Shown here: piece after piece, positions 1-7,730 of the stretch
Numbering within the stretch: position 1 is the stretch's first letter
How the letters are laid out: every line of letters begins with the position of its first letter
Assembly: GCF_003287355.1 (NCBI RefSeq)
Contig: NZ_QMIM01000023.1
Coordinates: forward strand, 1 to 64,000
Source: Halorubrum sp. 48-1-W
GTDB taxonomy: Archaea; Halobacteriota; Halobacteria; Halobacteriales; Haloferacaceae
Direction of reading: 5' to 3'
DNA length: 64,000 nucleotides
Program-made: the position numbers and the translations under genes
Notes under the pieces: generated by a model
The model's input: the letters and a program-made list of their open reading frames with translations, nothing else
Database searches by the model: none
What the model was told of the DNA's origin: nothing

Positions 1-61
1 TGCGAGAGCGTGGGTTGATCGCTTCTTATCTTTTCAAAAATTATGACTACCACTAAAGGTC

Positions 62-165
62 CCTCTGGCAGCCGGCGCGTAGCGCCGGCGACCTCGCGGG
101 CGGTTCGCGGGCTTTCAGCCCGCTCACCGGCGCGCCAGGACACTGGTTTGATCGTTGCTTAGGCT
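62..165 (-). repeat. Partial copy of a dispersed hairpin element (copy 1)
   Basis: On the minus strand this stretch matches the first half of the elements near 22.2, 45.7 and 54.1 kb. The shared parts are the box around the GGCGCGCCGGTGAGCG motif and the GAACCGCCCGCGAG motif, with a hairpin between them. Here that hairpin is stem 107-113 with 117-123 around a 3-nt loop. A second perfect 8-bp hairpin (71-78 with 82-89) follows, as in the other copies. The 3' half of the element is absent. The first 60 bases of the window are A+T-rich and hold no recognisable gene. Confidence 0.7.
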
Positions 166-234
166 GTGTTGACCGATCCGAAACACCACGTATCAGCTAC
201 CGAGGACCTCGACGGAGCCGGTCCGGATCTCCGT

Positions 235-1260
235 TCAGTCGTCCGCGCGGGGCGTCGGCGGCGACCCGGCGAGCCGGTCGCGGCCGTGCGACTCCTCCCA
301 GTCCAGGTCGGGGCCGCGGGCGACGATGCCGGAGGGGGTCACGTCCGGGTGAGTCGTGTAGTAGTGCTCCTTGATGTGGTCCATGTTCACCGTCTTCGCG
401 ACGCCCGGCGTGGTGTACAGGTCGCGGAGGTACGGCCAGAGGTGCTCGTACTGGTGGACGTACTGTCGGTCACACATGAAGTGCGTGTGGTACACCTGGT
501 CGAACCGGACCAGCGTCGTGAACAGACAGAGGTCGGCCTCGGTGAGCCCCTCGCCGACGAGGTAGCGGTTCTCGGCGAGGTGGGCGTCCCAGCGGTCGAG
601 CGCGCCGAAGAGGTCGTCGATCGCCTCGTCGTACGCTGTCTGGGAGGTCGCGAAGCCGGCGCGGTAGACGCCGTTGTTGACGGGCTCGTAGATCTCGGTG
701 ACGACCTCGTCGACGCGGTCGCGCGCCTCGGGGTCGTCGGGAAGCAGCGAGACGTCGTCGCCGAGGCCGTCGAACGCGGTCGTCAACATGCGGAGGATCT
801 CGCGGGACTCGTTGTTGACGACCGTCTCCTCCGCCGTGTCCCAGAGGACCGGAACCGTCACCCGGCAGGTCGCGTCCGGGTCGGCAGCCGCGTACAGTTC
901 GCGGAGGTAGTCGCTTCCGTGGACCCGGTCGGGGGTACAGCCGTCCTTCTCGGGGGAGAACTGCCAGCCGTCCTCGCCGCGCCACGGGTCGACGACGCTG
1001 ACGCCGATGGCGTCCTCCAGCTCGAGCAGCGACCGCGCCAACAGCGTGCGGTGGGCCCACGGACAGGCGTACGAGACGTACAGGTGGTACCGGCCCGCCT
1101 CCGGCTGGAATCGGTCGTCGGGCTCGGCGTCGACGTGGGCCGGGACGTCGCTGCCGGCGATCCAGTCCCGGAAGGTGGTCTCTCCGCGCTGGAACGCGCC
1201 CTCCTCGTCGGTCGATTCGTACGCGTCGGTCCGCCACTCCCCGTCGACGAGTTGGTTCAT
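235..1260 (-). CDS. Glutathionyl-hydroquinone reductase-like protein (GST Xi/omega-like family)
   Basis: The 341-residue protein has the organisation of the YqjG/ECM4 family, which reduces glutathionyl- or other thiol-conjugated hydroquinones. It has an N-terminal thioredoxin-like domain with the diagnostic C-P-W-A-H-R motif (Cys66 is the reactive thiol) and an all-helical GST C-terminal domain. Family length is about 320-350 residues, so it looks intact. Haloarchaea usually carry gamma-glutamylcysteine rather than glutathione, so the in vivo thiol may be that (inference). ATG at 1260 is chosen over a GTG six bases upstream because a TATA-like box (1284-1292) lies 28 nt before it, fitting a leaderless mRNA. 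It is divergent from the next gene. Confidence 0.88.
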   Translation of the reverse strand: MNQLVDGEWRTDAYESTDEEGAFQRGETTFRDWIAGSDVPAHVDAEPDDRFQPEAGRYHLYVSYACPWAHRTLLARSLLELEDAIGVSVVDPWRGEDGWQFSPEKDGCTPDRVHGSDYLRELYAAADPDATCRVTVPVLWDTAEETVVNNESREILRMLTTAFDGLGDDVSLLPDDPEARDRVDEVVTEIYEPVNNGVYRAGFATSQTAYDEAIDDLFGALDRWDAHLAENRYLVGEGLTEADLCLFTTLVRFDQVYHTHFMCDRQYVHQYEHLWPYLRDLYTTPGVAKTVNMDHIKEHYYTTHPDVTPSGIVARGPDLDWEESHGRDRLAGSPPTPRADD

Positions 1261-1430
1261 ACGCACACGACGGTTTCGAGACGGATAACCGGGCCGGGGA
1301 CACGGACGTCACCGGGTGCGGACCGTGTGGGCTGAGGTGCACGTCGCGTGTGGCGGTGACAAGCCGGCTCTCGCGATCGTCGCTGTATGCCGACGGGTTT
1401 AACCCCCCCGACCCGGTATGATGTTTCGTC

Positions 1431-1469
1431 ATGGCCGCACAGGCGATGGATCGCGTTCCGCGATCGTAA
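1431..1469 (+). other. Possible 12-codon leader ORF with hairpin
   Basis: An ATG at 1431 opens a 12-codon frame ending TAA at 1469. It sits about 30 nt after a TATA-like GTTTAACC (1397-1404), the spacing expected for a leaderless start. Its 3' half is a perfect hairpin, GATCGCG/CGCGATC (1449-1455 with 1459-1465, 3-nt loop). The next real gene begins at 1545, so its mRNA would carry this short frame as a leader. No homology can be claimed for so short a peptide. Confidence 0.25.
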
Positions 1470-1544
1470 CGAGGAGTTCTACGTGAGCACGGATAGTGAC
1501 GCGCGAGCGACGGCCGCTCGCCGATCGACGGAGGACGTACAGCG

Positions 1545-2390
1545 ATGTTGACCGGGAACGACGCCGAGGAGACCGAGCCGGGCCACGGGTCCGACGACGC
1601 GAACCCGATGGTCCGCGCCGGGCTCGACGCGGCCGCGTTGAAGCCGGCCGAGTGCGACGTCTCCCGGGCGGTCGACCTGCCGGTGGACCGCGTGGCGATC
1701 GACTACGAGGGGAGAGAGCACTTCCCGGACGCCGCGACCCTCGAGGCGATCGCCGCCGAGAAGTCGCTGTACGTCACCACGCCCGTCCGCGCCGACGGCT
1801 TCGACCCGCTCGGCGACGACTCGCTGCTCGACCGGATCCCCGGCCGGGCGCGCCGACTGCTCGTCGCCGGTCACGGCGCGTACCTCTCCGAGTCGGAGGC
1901 GTCCCGGGCGATCGCCCCGCGGTTCGGGGCTGCCCGGGAGACAGCGCCGGACGCCTGGGTCGGAACCGAGGGCGTCGAGCGGCTCGCGCTCGCGGCCGGC
2001 GGGACGCAGTACGAACTGCTCTCGCGGTCGACTACCCGCGACGCCCGGGCGCTCCGCGCTGCCGGGTTCGACGGCGATATCGCCGTCTACGCGCCGACCG
2101 TGCTGACCGACGACGAGGACGCGGTCCTCGACGGCGTCGGCGCGTACGTCTCCCGGCGGCGGCCGGTCGCCCGCGCGCTCCCCGACGGGGGCGACGCACA
2201 CGGCGGGACCCCGCCGACGGACGCGACCGCCACGGGACGCACTCGCGAGGTGCTCTCGGCGGCCGCGCGCGACTTCGCGCTCGTCGGGTCGCCGGAGACG
2301 GTCCGCGAGCGCGTCGCTGAGCTCCGGGAGGCGGGCGTCGACCGCGTCGTCGGCTACCCCGCCCGCGGGATCGACGAGTTCCTCCCGTAG
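1545..2390 (+). CDS. Conserved haloarchaeal TIM-barrel-like protein, weakly luciferase-like
   Basis: A 281-residue soluble protein that I recognise only as a haloarchaeal conserved family; the biochemical role is unknown. The C-terminus (about residues 245-281, with the core LVGSPETVRERVAELREAGV) resembles the last barrel segment of F420/FMN-dependent luciferase-like monooxygenases. The rest lacks clear cofactor motifs. The alternating hydrophobic strands (VDRVAIDYEG, RLLVAGHGAYL, DIAVYAPTVL) suit a TIM barrel. ATG at 1545 is the first in-frame start. The likely promoter lies at 1397-1404, giving an unusually long leader of about 115 nt. It could be a degenerate flavin oxidoreductase, but nothing shows catalysis. 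Confidence 0.6.
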   Translation: MLTGNDAEETEPGHGSDDANPMVRAGLDAAALKPAECDVSRAVDLPVDRVAIDYEGREHFPDAATLEAIAAEKSLYVTTPVRADGFDPLGDDSLLDRIPGRARRLLVAGHGAYLSESEASRAIAPRFGAARETAPDAWVGTEGVERLALAAGGTQYELLSRSTTRDARALRAAGFDGDIAVYAPTVLTDDEDAVLDGVGAYVSRRRPVARALPDGGDAHGGTPPTDATATGRTREVLSAAARDFALVGSPETVRERVAELREAGVDRVVGYPARGIDEFLP

Positions 2391-2442
2391 GGACCCCCTC
2401 TCCGCCGGACCGTTTTTATCGTCGCTTCGAGAAGGGTCGCCG

Positions 2443-3627
2443 ATGACGGACTCGAACCCTTCGGACGGCGTGGAGCCCTCGGATCCCGCGGTGGCGGTCG
2501 TCGGCGGCGGCGCGGTCGGCGTCACCGCCGCTCACGACCTAGCAGCGCGCGGCGCGACGGTGACGCTCTTCGAGCGCGACGACCTCGCGAGCGGCGCGTC
2601 GGGCCGGGCGGCCGGCGTCCTCTACGACGCGTACGCCGAGGACGTCGACGCGGCGATCGGCGCCCGTGCCATGGAGCGGTTCCGCCGGTTCGACCGGACG
2701 CTACCCGGCTTCGAGTTCACCCCCTGTCCGTACGTCATCGCCGTCCGCGAGGGCGACGAGGACGCCGAGGCGGTGCCGGGGATGGTCGATCGCATGCGCG
2801 AGCACGGCCGGGACGTCTCCGTCGTCGACCCCGACGACCTCGGCGAGCGGTTCCCGCTCTCGACGTCCGACCTCGCGGCCGCCGCCGTCGGCGAAGGCGC
2901 CGGCTGGGCCGACCCGGGGAGCTACGTCGTCGCGCTCGGCGAGCGCGCCGTGCGCGAGGGCGTGACCGTCGAGACCGACACGGAGGTGGAACTCGTCGCG
3001 GACGCGGGCGCGACGCTCCGCGTCGACGGGACGGAGCAGGCCTTCGACGCGGTCGTGGTCGCCGTCGGCGCACACACCGAGCGCTTCCTCGAGGCCGGCG
3101 GGATCGCGGTGCCGGTGAAGCCGTACCGCGTCCAGGCGCTGACGAGCCGTGTCCCCTACGACGGCCCGATGACGTACGACGCGACCGCCGGCGTCTACTT
3201 CCGCCCGCACCCGACCGGGCTGTTGGCGGGCGACGGCACCGAGCCGTTCGAGGCCGACCCCGACGCGTACGACTCCGAGGGCGACGACTGGTTCGTCGAG
3301 AACGTCTCGACGGCGCTCCGCGAGCGCGCCGACTACGACCCCGAGGTGGAGCGCGCGTGGGCCGGCGTGTGTACGGCCACGCCCGACAAGGACCCGCTTC
3401 TCGGCCCCGTCGCCGACGACGTCTTCGTCGCTGCCGGTTGGCAGGGCCACGGGTTCATGCGCGCGCCCGCGACCGGGGAGATCCTCGCCGAGGGCGTCCT
3501 CGCGTCGCTTTCGGGCACGGCGATCGGCGACGACGACTCGCCGTGGGTCGAGGCGTTCGACCCGGGCCGGTTCGAGGGCGACGAGGAGTTCGAGATCGAG
3601 GAGGGGATGTCGGTTCGGAACCGCTGA
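2443..3627 (+). CDS. FAD-dependent oxidoreductase, DAO / glycine oxidase family
   Basis: A 394-residue flavoprotein of the D-amino-acid oxidase family. The Rossmann dinucleotide motif G-G-G-A-V-G lies at residues 21-26, followed by the strand-end acid E44 and the family sequence S-G-A-S-G-R-A-A-G, where the FAD isoalloxazine sits. A C-terminal segment, GWQGHGFMRAPATGEILAEG, is the second FAD-binding signature. Such enzymes oxidise secondary or primary amines (sarcosine, glycine, D-amino acids) to imine plus H2O2 or reduced carrier; the substrate cannot be told here. A TATA-like box at 2413-2420 is about 27 nt before the ATG, giving a leaderless monocistronic unit. It is convergent with the Hsp20 gene 30 bp downstream. 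Confidence 0.85.
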   Translation: MTDSNPSDGVEPSDPAVAVVGGGAVGVTAAHDLAARGATVTLFERDDLASGASGRAAGVLYDAYAEDVDAAIGARAMERFRRFDRTLPGFEFTPCPYVIAVREGDEDAEAVPGMVDRMREHGRDVSVVDPDDLGERFPLSTSDLAAAAVGEGAGWADPGSYVVALGERAVREGVTVETDTEVELVADAGATLRVDGTEQAFDAVVVAVGAHTERFLEAGGIAVPVKPYRVQALTSRVPYDGPMTYDATAGVYFRPHPTGLLAGDGTEPFEADPDAYDSEGDDWFVENVSTALRERADYDPEVERAWAGVCTATPDKDPLLGPVADDVFVAAGWQGHGFMRAPATGEILAEGVLASLSGTAIGDDDSPWVEAFDPGRFEGDEEFEIEEGMSVRNR

Positions 3628-3657
3628 CGACGGCGGAGCGGACCGAACACGACCGAA

Positions 3658-4095
3658 CTATCCGTCGTCTTCGACCGGTTCCTCGCCCTCCTCGACGACG
3701 TCGACCGCCTCGGCCGCGCCGTCCTTCGGGATCTCGACCTGGAGCGTGCCGTTCCGGGTGAGCGTCGCGTTCGCGCCGTGGGGCGTCACGTCGGCGTCCG
3801 CGGGTAGCTCGGCGCTCCCCGAGAGGCTGAGCCCGCGGCCGGGGAACACCACGTCGAACCCGTCGTAGAAGTCGCGGAAGCGGTCGAGCCGGACCTCGAC
3901 GGTGTGATCGAGGAACGTCACGTCGACGTCCTCGCCGTGGACGCCGGGCGCGTCGAAGACGACGAGGTAGGCGTCGTCGCTCTCGAGGAGGTCCGAGGAG
4001 AGCGGGCGGCGCTCCTGCATCTTGCTCCAGCCGCGGCCGACGCGCTCGAGGGTGCGGCGGACGACCGAGCGGCCGGTCTCCACGATGCGCGTCAC
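3658..4095 (-). CDS. Hsp20/alpha-crystallin family small heat shock protein
   Basis: A 145-residue small heat shock protein that holds unfolding proteins in a soluble, refoldable state. The alpha-crystallin domain covers about residues 45-130 and begins with DDAYLVVFDAPGV. The strand ending in a basic-residue repeat and the sequence LTRNGTLQVEIPK give the conserved L-x-x-x-G-x-L motif. A short acidic tail follows and the usual C-terminal I-x-I motif is not evident. The GTG at 4095 is preferred because the upstream neighbour stops at 4100, leaving a 4-bp gap and so an operon with the zinc-ribbon gene. A longer reading from an upstream ATG would overlap that gene. Confidence 0.85.
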   Translation of the reverse strand: MTRIVETGRSVVRRTLERVGRGWSKMQERRPLSSDLLESDDAYLVVFDAPGVHGEDVDVTFLDHTVEVRLDRFRDFYDGFDVVFPGRGLSLSGSAELPADADVTPHGANATLTRNGTLQVEIPKDGAAEAVDVVEEGEEPVEDDG

Positions 4096-4099
4096 GGGA

Positions 4100-4255
4100 C
4101 TACACCTCGATCTCGGACAGTTCACTCCCGCCGCAGTACGGGCACGTCAGGTCCGTGACGGCGTGGTCGTCGGGGACGTCGTAGGTGTAGTGGTTCTCGA
4201 ACATGTCGAGTTCGCAGTCGGCGCTCTCGCATTTGACCTCCATCGTGGATGGCAT
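4100..4255 (-). CDS. Small zinc-ribbon protein, haloarchaeal conserved
   Basis: A 51-residue protein with two cysteine pairs, C9/C14 and C38/C41 (the latter as C-P-Y-C-G-G), forming a likely zinc ribbon, and an acidic C-terminus. This kind of very small zinc-finger protein is typical of haloarchaea and usually has no assigned function. It lies 4 bp upstream of the Hsp20 gene on the same strand, so the two are probably cotranscribed and it may act in the same stress context (inference). ATG at 4255 is chosen; a second ATG at 4243 is possible. Longer upstream readings add low-complexity Pro/Arg sequence and are unlikely. Confidence 0.7.
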   Translation of the reverse strand: MPSTMEVKCESADCELDMFENHYTYDVPDDHAVTDLTCPYCGGSELSEIEV

Positions 4256-4340
4256 TACCGGTACTTTGTGTCGGCGAGGGCTTAAACGACGTGGCGGCGG
4301 CGGGGCGGTCCGAGCGGACACGTCGAGTCGGCGGGGTCGA

Positions 4341-4817
4341 TCAGACCCTGGTCCCGCGGAGCCGTTCGGGAACGACCGTACGCTCGGCGAGGAACACGAC
4401 GAGCGTCCCGATCGCCACGCCGGCGAGGAAGCCGGGGCCGTACGGGCGAGACGGGGCCTCGAACGTGATCGCGACTCCCAGCCCGACGACGATGGCGAGG
4501 ACCGCGACGCCGAAGGCGACGTACGTCAGCGTCTCCAGTCGGTCCGGCGGGAGCCGGTCCCGGGCGAGCCACGTGGTCGGCCCGAGGGCGACGGCGGTGG
4601 CCGCGGCCCACCCAGCGGCGAGCCCCCACGGCCGCGGGTCGGTGCCGAGGAACTGTACCGCGGCGAGCGCGCACAGCGCGGCGAGCGAGACGTAATTTCC
4701 GACTCGCTGCCAGCGAGGGGACTCGTCGGCGGCGGGTGACGAACCGTCGCCCGAGCGCGTCTCATCGGTCGGGGGCGTCTGGGAGGGCATAATCGGCGCT
4801 TTCGCGCGTTCCGACAT
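4341..4817 (-). CDS. Four-helix membrane protein of unknown function
   Basis: A 158-residue protein with a polar, Ser/Pro-rich N-terminus of about 35 residues and four hydrophobic helices: near YVSLAALCALAAVQFL, GLAAGWAAATAVALG, YVAFGVAVLAIVVGLGVAI and FLAGVAIGTLVVFLAE. No catalytic motif or family is recognised. The start could be ATG 4817 or ATG 4790, the second removing nine residues. It is divergent from the radical SAM gene, whose start is 66 bp away. Confidence 0.6.
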   Translation of the reverse strand: MSERAKAPIMPSQTPPTDETRSGDGSSPAADESPRWQRVGNYVSLAALCALAAVQFLGTDPRPWGLAAGWAAATAVALGPTTWLARDRLPPDRLETLTYVAFGVAVLAIVVGLGVAITFEAPSRPYGPGFLAGVAIGTLVVFLAERTVVPERLRGTRV

Positions 4818-4883
4818 AAGCGATCGGCCTGCTCCCCGCGTTCCGCACGCGTTTTCCGTCTCGGCCGTCTACGACGGGCCAAT

Positions 4884-6716
4884 ATGACCGACCCGGCCGA
4901 CCTCTCCGTCACCATCGTCGACGGCTACGTCGACGAGCCGGCGCACTTCGGAGTGCCGCCGTACGTCTCGACGTACCCGCGGTACACGGCCGGCGCGCTC
5001 GTCGACGCGGGCGTCCCCGAGGAGTCGATCACCTACCACACCATCGACGAACTGCGAGACGACCGGAACAACCACGCCGACGTCGCCGACGCGGACCTCT
5101 TCGTCTACGTCGGCGGGATGACCGTCCCCGGCAACTACGTCGGCGGGACGCCCGCGGAACCCGACGAGGTGCGCGAGTTGGAGTGGACCGCCGACGGCGT
5201 CACGCTCCTCGGCGGCCCCGTCCGCTTCGGCGTCGGCGAGGAGAACGCGGGCGCACAGGACATGGAGCGCGACGACCTCGACTACGACTTCGTCGCCAAG
5301 GGGGACGTCGAGGCCGCCGCCCACGACCTGGTCGCGAACGGGTTGGAGGGGTTCGGGAACCGGATGCGCGACAACGCCGAGGTCGATCGCTGGGCTGCGA
5401 AGGGGGCGTTCGTCGTCGAACAGCACCCCAACCACCCCGACTACCTCATCTGCGAGATGGAGACCTCCCGCGGCTGTGCCTACCGGTGTTCGTTCTGTAC
5501 GGAGCCGCTCTACGGGAACCCGGCGTTCCGCGAGGCGCGTTCCGTCGTCGACGAGGTGGACGCGCTCTCGGACAGGGGGGTCAAACACTTCCGGCTCGGC
5601 CGCCAGGCGGACATCCTCGCGTTCGGCGGCGACGGCGAGGCCCCGAACCCGGACGCGCTCCGGGAGCTGTACGGGGGGATCCGCGAGGTCGCACCCGACC
5701 TGGAGACGCTCCACCTCGACAACATGAACCCCGTGACGATCGTGGAGTACCCCGAGGCGTCCCGCGAGGCGATCCGGGTCATCGCCGAGCACAACACGCC
5801 CGGCGACACGGCCGCGTTCGGCCTGGAGTCCGCGGACCCCGTCGTTCAGGAGGAGAACAACCTGCTCGTCACCGCCGAGGAGTGTCTGGAGGCGGTCCGC
5901 GTCGTCAACGAGGAGGGCGGCTGGCGGCCGGGGGACCCGCCCGCCGGCGAGCCCGGGGGCGTTCCGGGACCGGACGACGCCCTGAGATACGGCCCCTCGA
6001 CCGGCCCGGACGCGAGCCCGCGGCTCCCGAAGCTCCTGCCCGGGATCAACCTCGTTCACGGGTTGAAAGGCGAGCGGCCGGAGACGTACGAGCACAACAA
6101 GCGGTTCCTCGGGTCCGTCTACGACGAGGGGCTCATGCTTCGGCGGATCAACGTCCGGCAGGTGATGGCGTTCGCCGGCACGGAGATGGCCGAGACCGGC
6201 GCGGAGATCGCCCAGGAGCACACGGACCGCTTTCAGGCGTACAAACGCGAGGTGCGCGAGACGATCGACAACCCGATGCTCGACCGGGTGGTCCCGCCCG
6301 GAACGGTCCTCCCGGACGTCCACCTCGAGTACCACCAGGACGGGAAGACGTTCGGCCGCCAGCTCGGCACGTACGCCCTGCTCGTCGCGGTCCCGGGCGA
6401 GCGCGAGCTGGGCACCGCGATCGACGTGGCGGTCACGGACCACGGCTACCGCTCCGTCACGGGCGTGCCCTACCCGCTCGACGTCAACACGGCCTCGATG
6501 GACGAGCTGACCGCGATCCCGGGGATCACCCGGAACACGGCGGGCGACGTCGTCGTGGGGAGGCCGTACGCGGCCGTCGACGAGGTCGACGCCGGCGTCG
6601 CCGACCTCTCGCGGTTCGCGGTCGCCGGCGACACGGGGGTCCCGATCCCCGGCAGGGAGCGGCCCGGATCCGGGCCCGGCGCGGACGCCCGGTCGCCGCT
6701 CGGTCGGGGGGACTGA
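4884..6716 (+). CDS. Radical SAM protein with C-terminal helix-hairpin-helix
   Basis: A 610-residue radical SAM enzyme. Residues 1-170 form a Rossmann-like domain resembling the cobalamin-binding/UPF0313-type N-terminal domains. The [4Fe-4S] site is C198-x3-C202-x2-C205 (C-A-Y-R-C-S-F-C), followed by a TIM-barrel core to about residue 460. A Gly/Pro-rich insert covers about 345-385. Residues about 533-560 (core DVNTASMDELTAIPGIT) are a helix-hairpin-helix, a DNA- or nucleic-acid-binding fold. Archaeal homologues are common but unassigned; the HhH suggests a nucleic acid or ribonucleoprotein substrate (inference). The stop codon overlaps the ATG of the next gene, so the two are translationally coupled. 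Confidence 0.82.
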   Translation: MTDPADLSVTIVDGYVDEPAHFGVPPYVSTYPRYTAGALVDAGVPEESITYHTIDELRDDRNNHADVADADLFVYVGGMTVPGNYVGGTPAEPDEVRELEWTADGVTLLGGPVRFGVGEENAGAQDMERDDLDYDFVAKGDVEAAAHDLVANGLEGFGNRMRDNAEVDRWAAKGAFVVEQHPNHPDYLICEMETSRGCAYRCSFCTEPLYGNPAFREARSVVDEVDALSDRGVKHFRLGRQADILAFGGDGEAPNPDALRELYGGIREVAPDLETLHLDNMNPVTIVEYPEASREAIRVIAEHNTPGDTAAFGLESADPVVQEENNLLVTAEECLEAVRVVNEEGGWRPGDPPAGEPGGVPGPDDALRYGPSTGPDASPRLPKLLPGINLVHGLKGERPETYEHNKRFLGSVYDEGLMLRRINVRQVMAFAGTEMAETGAEIAQEHTDRFQAYKREVRETIDNPMLDRVVPPGTVLPDVHLEYHQDGKTFGRQLGTYALLVAVPGERELGTAIDVAVTDHGYRSVTGVPYPLDVNTASMDELTAIPGITRNTAGDVVVGRPYAAVDEVDAGVADLSRFAVAGDTGVPIPGRERPGSGPGADARSPLGRGD

Positions 6717-7594
6717 TGGCGCCCGAGGAAGGCGGGTCGCCGGGGGCGTCCGGATCACCGGGAGAGCCCGTGGGGGGCTCGCCGGTCACGCGCGTCGAAC
6801 TCCCGGTCGACACCCGCGCGACGACGGGGACGACGAACGCCCACCTCGCGGACGGCCTCCTCGTCGACCCCGCAGCCCGAACGGACGCCCTCGACGAGGC
6901 CGTGGCGTCGCACACGCCCGGGGTGGAGGCGATCGCCGTCACGCACGCCCACCCGGACCACGTCGGCGCGGTCGCCGACTACGCCGACGCGACGGGCGCG
7001 ACCGTGTACGCGCACGCGGACCACGTCGATCGGTTCCGGACCGCGACCGGGATCGCCCCCGACGGGACCTTCCGCGACGGCGACACGCTCGGGACGACGG
7101 GCGTCCGCGCGCTCGACACGCCGGGACACGCGCCCGACCACGTCGCGTTCGTGGTCGAACGTGGGGCGGGCGGAGACGGCGGCACCGACGTCGGTGTCGG
7201 GGACGAGGACGCCGCTGCCGCGGCCCTCGTCGGCGACCTCGTCGTCGCCGAGGGGAGCGTCGTCGTCGGGGCACCCGAGGGCGACCTCCGCGCGTACCTC
7301 GCGAGCCTCGAACGGGTGCGCGACGCCGGCTTCGACCGGCTGTATCCCGGCCACGGTCCGGTGGTCGACGACCCGACCACAGCCTGCGAGCGCCTGATCG
7401 ACCACCGGCTCGAACGCGAGCTGCGGGTGCTCGCGGCGGTGGAGGCAGGCGCGGACGACGTCGACGCGGTCCTCGAGTCGGCCTATGACACGGACCTGAC
7501 CGGGGTCGAAGACCTCGCACGGGCGACGGTCCGTGCCCACCTGACGAAACTCGTCGACGAGGGACGGGTCGACGCGGCGTGGACCCACGCGTAA
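6716..7594 (+). CDS. MBL-fold metallo-hydrolase (LACTB2/glyoxalase II-like)
   Basis: A 292-residue metallo-beta-lactamase-fold hydrolase. The metal site is H77-x-H79-x-D81-H82 (T-H-A-H-P-D-H), followed by D-T-P-G-H-A-P-D-H, a GDLVVAEG strand and the P-G-H-G-P-V metal ligand. The last 60 residues form a winged-helix-like tail, as in LACTB2 relatives, which act on RNA or thioesters. An Asp/Gly-rich loop of about 20 residues sits before the third ligand. The ATG at 6716-6718 shares bases with the TGA of the radical SAM gene (ATGA), so coexpression is very likely. Longer open reading upstream in this frame is antisense-type noise inside the radical SAM gene. Confidence 0.85.
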   Translation: MAPEEGGSPGASGSPGEPVGGSPVTRVELPVDTRATTGTTNAHLADGLLVDPAARTDALDEAVASHTPGVEAIAVTHAHPDHVGAVADYADATGATVYAHADHVDRFRTATGIAPDGTFRDGDTLGTTGVRALDTPGHAPDHVAFVVERGAGGDGGTDVGVGDEDAAAAALVGDLVVAEGSVVVGAPEGDLRAYLASLERVRDAGFDRLYPGHGPVVDDPTTACERLIDHRLERELRVLAAVEAGADDVDAVLESAYDTDLTGVEDLARATVRAHLTKLVDEGRVDAAWTHA

Positions 7595-7673
7595 CCGGCG
7601 GACCGTTCCCGATCTCACGCGAGGGACCGTCTGCGACGCTGTACTTATACTGCCCTGACGGAACGGATCGATA

Positions 7674-7718
7674 ATGAGCGAGGAGACCGACGCCGACCTT
7701 GACGACGCCGATCCCTGA
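7674..7718 (+). pseudogene. 14-codon ORF behind an intact promoter; possible gene remnant
   Basis: ATG at 7674 opens an acidic 14-residue frame (MSEETDADLDDADP) that ends TGA at 7718. A good TATA-like box, GTACTTATAC (7641-7650), lies about 29 nt upstream. The start therefore has every sign of a leaderless gene, yet it stops just before the convergent cbiZ gene (ends 7731). It may be the surviving 5' end of a deleted gene or a very small peptide gene. Confidence 0.3.
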
Positions 7719-7730
7719 TTGCCGGTCGCG

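Noticed and set aside
4869-6758. Frames of several hundred codons antisense to real genes (for example opposite the radical SAM gene and opposite 5.2-7.6 kb in another frame)
   Set aside because: Their products are Arg/Val/Pro- or Arg/Gly-rich with no domain, a known artefact of very high G+C; the opposite frame holds a clear enzyme.
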